A DNA stretch of 10,007 nt from Euperipatoides rowelli (lineage: Eukaryota > Onychophora > Udeonychophora > Euonychophora > Peripatopsidae). The position numbers and the translations under genes were made by a program. The DNA lies in NCBI GenBank assembly GCA_003024985.2, contig PXIH01S0022792.1. The stretch is one strand, 5' to 3'. This document shows, piece after piece, positions 7,831 through 10,007 of this stretch (positions are counted from its first letter, which is position 1; each line of letters begins with the position of its first letter). The notes under the pieces are model-generated. The model searched no databases, was not told the DNA's origin, and worked only from the letters and a program-made list of their open reading frames with translations.

Positions 7831-8222
7831 ATGTGTAGGGTTTTTTGATGGGTGTGAGGAAGTTGTTCCTTTGCATTGAGGTATATCTGCAGAACAATGC
7901 ACAAAAGCACTGGATAATCTCAACACTTTTTGTTTGGTTCAGATACAATAGATTGAGTAATGAATTTAATATTCAACATGAAATCAAATTATTTCCCTGG
8001 ATATGTAGAAGCATTCACTGATAACTTGTCACAGGTCCAAAGTAAGTGTCATTAATGAAAACTTATAAAAGTCATTAATTCAATCTTGTAAATATAGGAA
8101 TAGTATCAAAATTTGTCAATGGACAAAAATCATTGTTAGTAGACTTCAGTAGCTTTACTGAAAACAAGAGGAAGTTGAAAACATTACAAGGGACCATATA
8201 GGATTAGCAAATTACATGGCCT
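7831..8222 (+). pseudogene. Gypsy integrase C-terminal part remnant
   Basis: After the catalytic core the expected connection to the C-terminal integrase domain is still traceable. There is WIISTLFVWFRYNR (about 7910-7952), comparable to the W...YN block found after the DDE core, and KNKRKLKTLQ (about 8161-8190) followed after a one-base shift by GPYRISKLHG (8191-8220). This matches the K-L-x-x-x-x-x-GPYRI block of the small barrel domain at the end of Ty3/Gypsy integrases. No chromodomain is visible downstream. Stops and frame changes make it non-coding today. Confidence 0.75.
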
Positions 8223-8286
8223 TGTAAATGACAAAAACTTTAAAGAAACTTAACAATATTAATGCTGGATGATGCAGGGATGCCAA

Positions 8287-8294
8287 CCTTGTAG
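8287..8294. repeat. Target site duplication, left copy
   Basis: ccttgtag precedes the left end of the 1203-bp element and differs by one C/T transition from ctttgtag at 9498-9505. The right copy fits the hAT preference nTnnnnAn. Confidence 0.7.
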
Positions 8295-8446
8295 AAGGGG
8301 TGGATCTAGAGGGGGAACTGGGGGTGTGTGCCCCTCAAAGCATAATCACTGAAAATTTTATATTAAACTATATCCATATGAACATAGTGTGGTGCGGGTA
8401 ACTTTTGTTATTTAATATAAATTTAATGTAATGTATATGCACTATG

Positions 8447-8556
8447 AAGTAATCATATGAAGTATGAAATTAGAAAAAAAGTCACCCTACTTTACATTGT
8501 AGTACAAAGCAAAGTAGGGGGACTTTTTTAATTTCATACTTCAAGTAATCATATGA
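8447..8556. repeat. Foldback hairpin flanked by 14-bp direct repeats
   Basis: aagtaatcatatga occurs at 8447-8460 and 8543-8556. Between and partly overlapping them are long inverted arms: 8459-8493, beginning gaagtatgaaatta and ending ccctacttt, pairs with 8511-8542, beginning aaagtaggg and ending taatttcatacttc. The arms differ by one base and about three A/T length changes. The loop is 17 bases (8494-8510). It could be a tiny foldback insertion whose direct repeats are the target duplication, or a structural part of the surrounding hAT element. Confidence 0.92.
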
Positions 8557-8634
8557 GGTTTTTTTTTCAACAATGGTACCTCAACTCTTTCTACATTTTA
8601 AAGACAATAGGGAAATCAAAATAAAATACTCCCT

Positions 8635-8673
8635 TTAATTATTCTGCTCTTTAAAAAGTCTGTGAATAATTAA
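8635..8673. repeat. 10-bp A/T-rich inverted repeat
   Basis: ttaattattc (8635-8644) is complementary to gaataattaa (8664-8673) with a 19-base loop. A chance origin is likely given the composition. Confidence 0.3.
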
Positions 8674-9039
8674 GTTTTAATATCAGGTTTATTTTAATTT
8701 ACAATTCAAGCTTGTTGATTACGATCGATGGTATCTGCCATTTTTCTGATGATCATTTTGATTTGTGGCAAATCAGGTCATAAATTTGAGTAAGTTAACG
8801 TTAATAGAGGAGGTTTTTTAGTAGTGTTTATATCTCACCAACTTCAGATATCTCTACGAGGAAATTGAGAAACATGGCTGCATTGAGTTGCATTTAAAGT
8901 TTTCAGCCTAATAATGGTGACTGGTTATGAAAACCAACTTATTCCATCAATGAAACTAAATTTAAATTGAGGTAAGTAACATTTATTTAAGGCTTGATAA
9001 AGAATTGAATTTATTAGTCCTATCTATAATTAGTGAAGG

Positions 9040-9085
9040 TTTACGGTAATTTGCTTCTATAAGTTAAGATTTACGGTAATTTGCT
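9040..9085 (+). repeat. 16-bp direct repeat with 30-bp period
   Basis: tttacggtaatttgct is present exactly at 9040-9055 and 9070-9085. The preceding bases (aagg and aaga) also correspond, so this is a two-copy tandem duplication of a 30-bp unit. It lies about 80 bp upstream of the transposase fragment start, in what would have been the 5' untranslated part of the hAT element. Confidence 0.85.
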
Positions 9086-9164
9086 CATATTCACAAAAGC
9101 CACCTGTGAATATTGCAATTTTATCATTATCATACCGCATTTTGACTTTTACATTTTATTTTCA

Positions 9165-9424
9165 ATGATGAACGTAAATAAAAGACGTAAAGTTGATCAG
9201 GAAGGGAGACAGTTTAAAACTGAGTGGCAGCATAATTATTTTTTTACATATTTTAATGAGAAACTTTTATGAATTGTGGTAAGCAGGTAAAACTGTTCAA
9301 TAATAAGTTGAATGGTGGAGGAGAACCATATAGTCATGATAATTTTGAACTTATAGCTTACCATATTGATAGAATATCGGAATTTTTTTTAAATCACAGG
9401 ACACCAAAGTTCAAATGCTCAAAA
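9165..9424 (+). pseudogene. hAT transposase N-terminus with degenerate BED-type zinc finger
   Basis: The frame starts at the ATG at 9165 and reads KRRKVDQEGRQF and KTEWQHNYFFTYF before a TGA at 9270-9272. The frame beginning at 9269 continues with NCGKQVKLFNNKLNG and EPYSHDNFEL. This order (basic KKRKVD start, W-x-x-x-YFF, C-x-x-C-G, a K-x-N-x-x-RHY block, then H) is that of the N-terminal zinc finger of animal hAT transposases and their domesticated relatives such as the GTF2IRD2, ZBED and EPM2AIP1-like proteins. Only the second cysteine of the C-x-x-C pair is kept, RHY has become EPY, one frameshift is present and an eight-T run precedes a further likely shift. The RNase H-like catalytic core and dimerisation domain are absent. 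It is therefore a non-functional fragment; the family call rests on motif recall, not on a search. Confidence 0.75.
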
Positions 9425-9497
9425 TAATTTTTTTGCTACCTCTCCTCGCCCCCACTGTAATGCACCCCCCCTCAGAAAATTTCTGGATCTGCCCTTG

Positions 9498-9505
9498 CTT
9501 TGTAG
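9498..9505. repeat. Target site duplication, right copy
   Basis: ctttgtag follows the right end of the 1203-bp hAT element and matches 8287-8294 at seven of eight bases. Confidence 0.7.
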
Positions 9506-9963
9506 ACTCATCAGTAGTCGTACAAAAAAAAAACCTTTTATGGTGACAATTGTTTATTATATAAAGTAAAATGTGTCCTGTTAGCCCCCCCTCCACCAGA
9601 CCAAAAAGTTTATATTTTGTTGCAATCATTTGATCATCATTAGATCAAGTTTGATCAATAACTTTACATGTTTGATCAACTTTATTTTTCTCAGAATTGG
9701 GGACAAAGTTTGGGGTTAGGGGGATAACATGGCATCATTTCTCCCCCATACAAAATATTCTGTGTTTTCCACTTTATCTAGCATTAAAAAATAGACAAAT
9801 AATATACAATAAAAAAATAAATAGTAATTTAAGTGGCTAAACCCTCTCTGACTTTACAAACAAACAAAAAAATATGTATAAAAATAAATTATGTCTGCTG
9901 CAGACTTTATTTACAATTGTTTTCTTCGCATGCTTGAAGTTGACGTTCGGAAAGAGGGTAGAT
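9506..9963. other. Non-coding region with C/G runs and tttgatca repeats
   Basis: No coding region is visible. The minus-strand open frame over 9411-9629 crosses the right hAT end and is incidental. tgatca-type words recur in 9628-9676 (tttgatca at 9628, 9649 and 9670, with related tagatca between). A C-run block cctgttagccccccc near 9577-9591 has a partial inverted partner ggggttagggggataaca near 9713-9730, which may be remains of another element, but no clear ends or duplication are seen. Confidence 0.45.
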
Positions 9964-10007
9964 CAGGCCTGCTCAACCAGTCGATCTTGATCGACCAGTC
10001 GATCTTT
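9964..10007 (+). mobile_element. Probable outer end of a further hAT element, cut by the window edge
   Basis: caggcctgctcaacc at 9964-9978 has the CAG start and C/G-rich body typical of hAT terminal inverted repeats. It is followed by accagtcgatcttgatcg at 9976-9993, which begins a second copy at 9994 (accagtcgatctt), so an 18-bp tandem repeat lies at the end. Ends of this CAGGC-TG-CTCAACC plus GATCGAC type are familiar from animal hAT families. The opposite end lies outside the window. The 8-mer gggtagat (9956-9963) would be its left target duplication if the call is right. Confidence 0.5.

Larger units (their letters stand above)
4656..8222 (+). mobile_element. Degenerate Ty3/Gypsy-type retrotransposon, pol region
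   Basis: Pieces of protease, reverse transcriptase, RNase H and integrase follow each other on the + strand in the order used by Ty3/Gypsy elements. All are broken by stop codons and frameshifts, so none can make a working enzyme. The clearest signatures are ILGYDF (4859-4876), KKPSG (about 5294-5308), PSKCSFFQES (6161-6190), SDAS (6492-6503), DHKPLSFLF (6690-6716), DFQGPF (7532-7549) and GPYRI (8191-8205). Integrase follows RNase H, which excludes the Copia order. No gag, env or LTR is visible in the window. A 503-bp hAT element (5624-6126) interrupts it. The 3' limit lies between about 8222 and the hAT element starting at 8295. The degree of decay implies an old copy. Confidence 0.9.
8295..9497. 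mobile_element. Internally deleted, decayed hAT-like element, 1203 bp
   Basis: The left end aaggggtggatctag (8295-8309) and the right end, reading caagggcagatccag on the minus strand (9497-9483), are inverted repeats of equal length with ten of fifteen bases shared. Four of the five differences are transitions, and the TG/CA difference at the same site is what decay of a methylated CpG gives, so a common ancestor near CAGGGGCGGATCCAG is likely. The abutting 8-mers ccttgtag and ctttgtag agree in seven of eight bases. Both subterminal regions are rich in G runs when read inwards. The interior holds a foldback hairpin (8447-8556), a small direct repeat (9040-9085) and an N-terminal hAT transposase fragment (9165-9424) ending about 60 bp before the right end, consistent with deletion of the rest of the gene. 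Confidence 0.7.

Noticed and set aside
8275-8294. A separate hAT end, cagggatgccaacc, just before the 1203-bp element
   Set aside because: It resembles a hAT terminus, but no matching inverted partner or duplication was found in the window, so it may be chance or part of an interrupted element.
9411-9629. 72-codon minus-strand open frame containing GQIQKFSEGG
   Set aside because: This peptide comes from reading through the G-rich right end of the hAT element. Similar conceptual peptides arise from such repeat ends and are not genes.

Overview
The window is strongly AT-rich eukaryotic DNA of the kind found in invertebrate animal genomes. It contains long low-complexity A/T stretches, homopolymer runs and several decayed transposable elements of animal type (Ty3/Gypsy and hAT). 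I see no intact host gene, no rRNA or tRNA gene, no bacterial operon structure and no CRISPR array. The species cannot be fixed from this sequence. A metazoan is suggested by the hAT transposase remnant, whose BED-finger N-terminus resembles the animal GTF2IRD2/ZBED-type families, but this is inference.

Layout from left to right. Positions 1-133 are a 15-bp minisatellite that runs off the left edge. Positions 134-2146 are AT-rich and non-coding, with only small repeats. Positions 2147-2453 are a short non-autonomous hAT-like element (terminal inverted repeats starting cagtgtttctttcag). Positions 2462-4655 are again non-coding as far as can be seen, apart from one unexplained 55-codon open frame at 3344-3508.

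Positions 4656-8222 are a badly decayed Ty3/Gypsy-type pol region on the + strand. Its domains are in the canonical order protease, reverse transcriptase, RNase H, integrase, and they are broken by many stops and frameshifts. A 503-bp hAT miniature element (5624-6126) with a perfect 8-bp target duplication sits inside the reverse transcriptase. Removing it with one duplication copy brings the two halves of the old coding region into the same frame, so it landed in the retroelement.

Positions 8295-9497 are best explained as one internally deleted, CpG-decayed hAT element. It has 15-bp inverted ends, an 8-bp flanking duplication with one mismatch, an internal foldback hairpin flanked by 14-bp direct repeats, and a surviving N-terminal BED-finger piece of a transposase at 9165-9424. 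The last 44 bases look like the outer end of a further hAT element that continues to the right.

The genes do not work together as a system. The window is a record of successive insertions: an old Gypsy copy, hAT elements in and beside it, and local tandem duplications. The points most worth checking are the 1.2-kb hAT element, the nested 503-bp element with its regularly spaced 16-bp motif, and the foldback hairpin.
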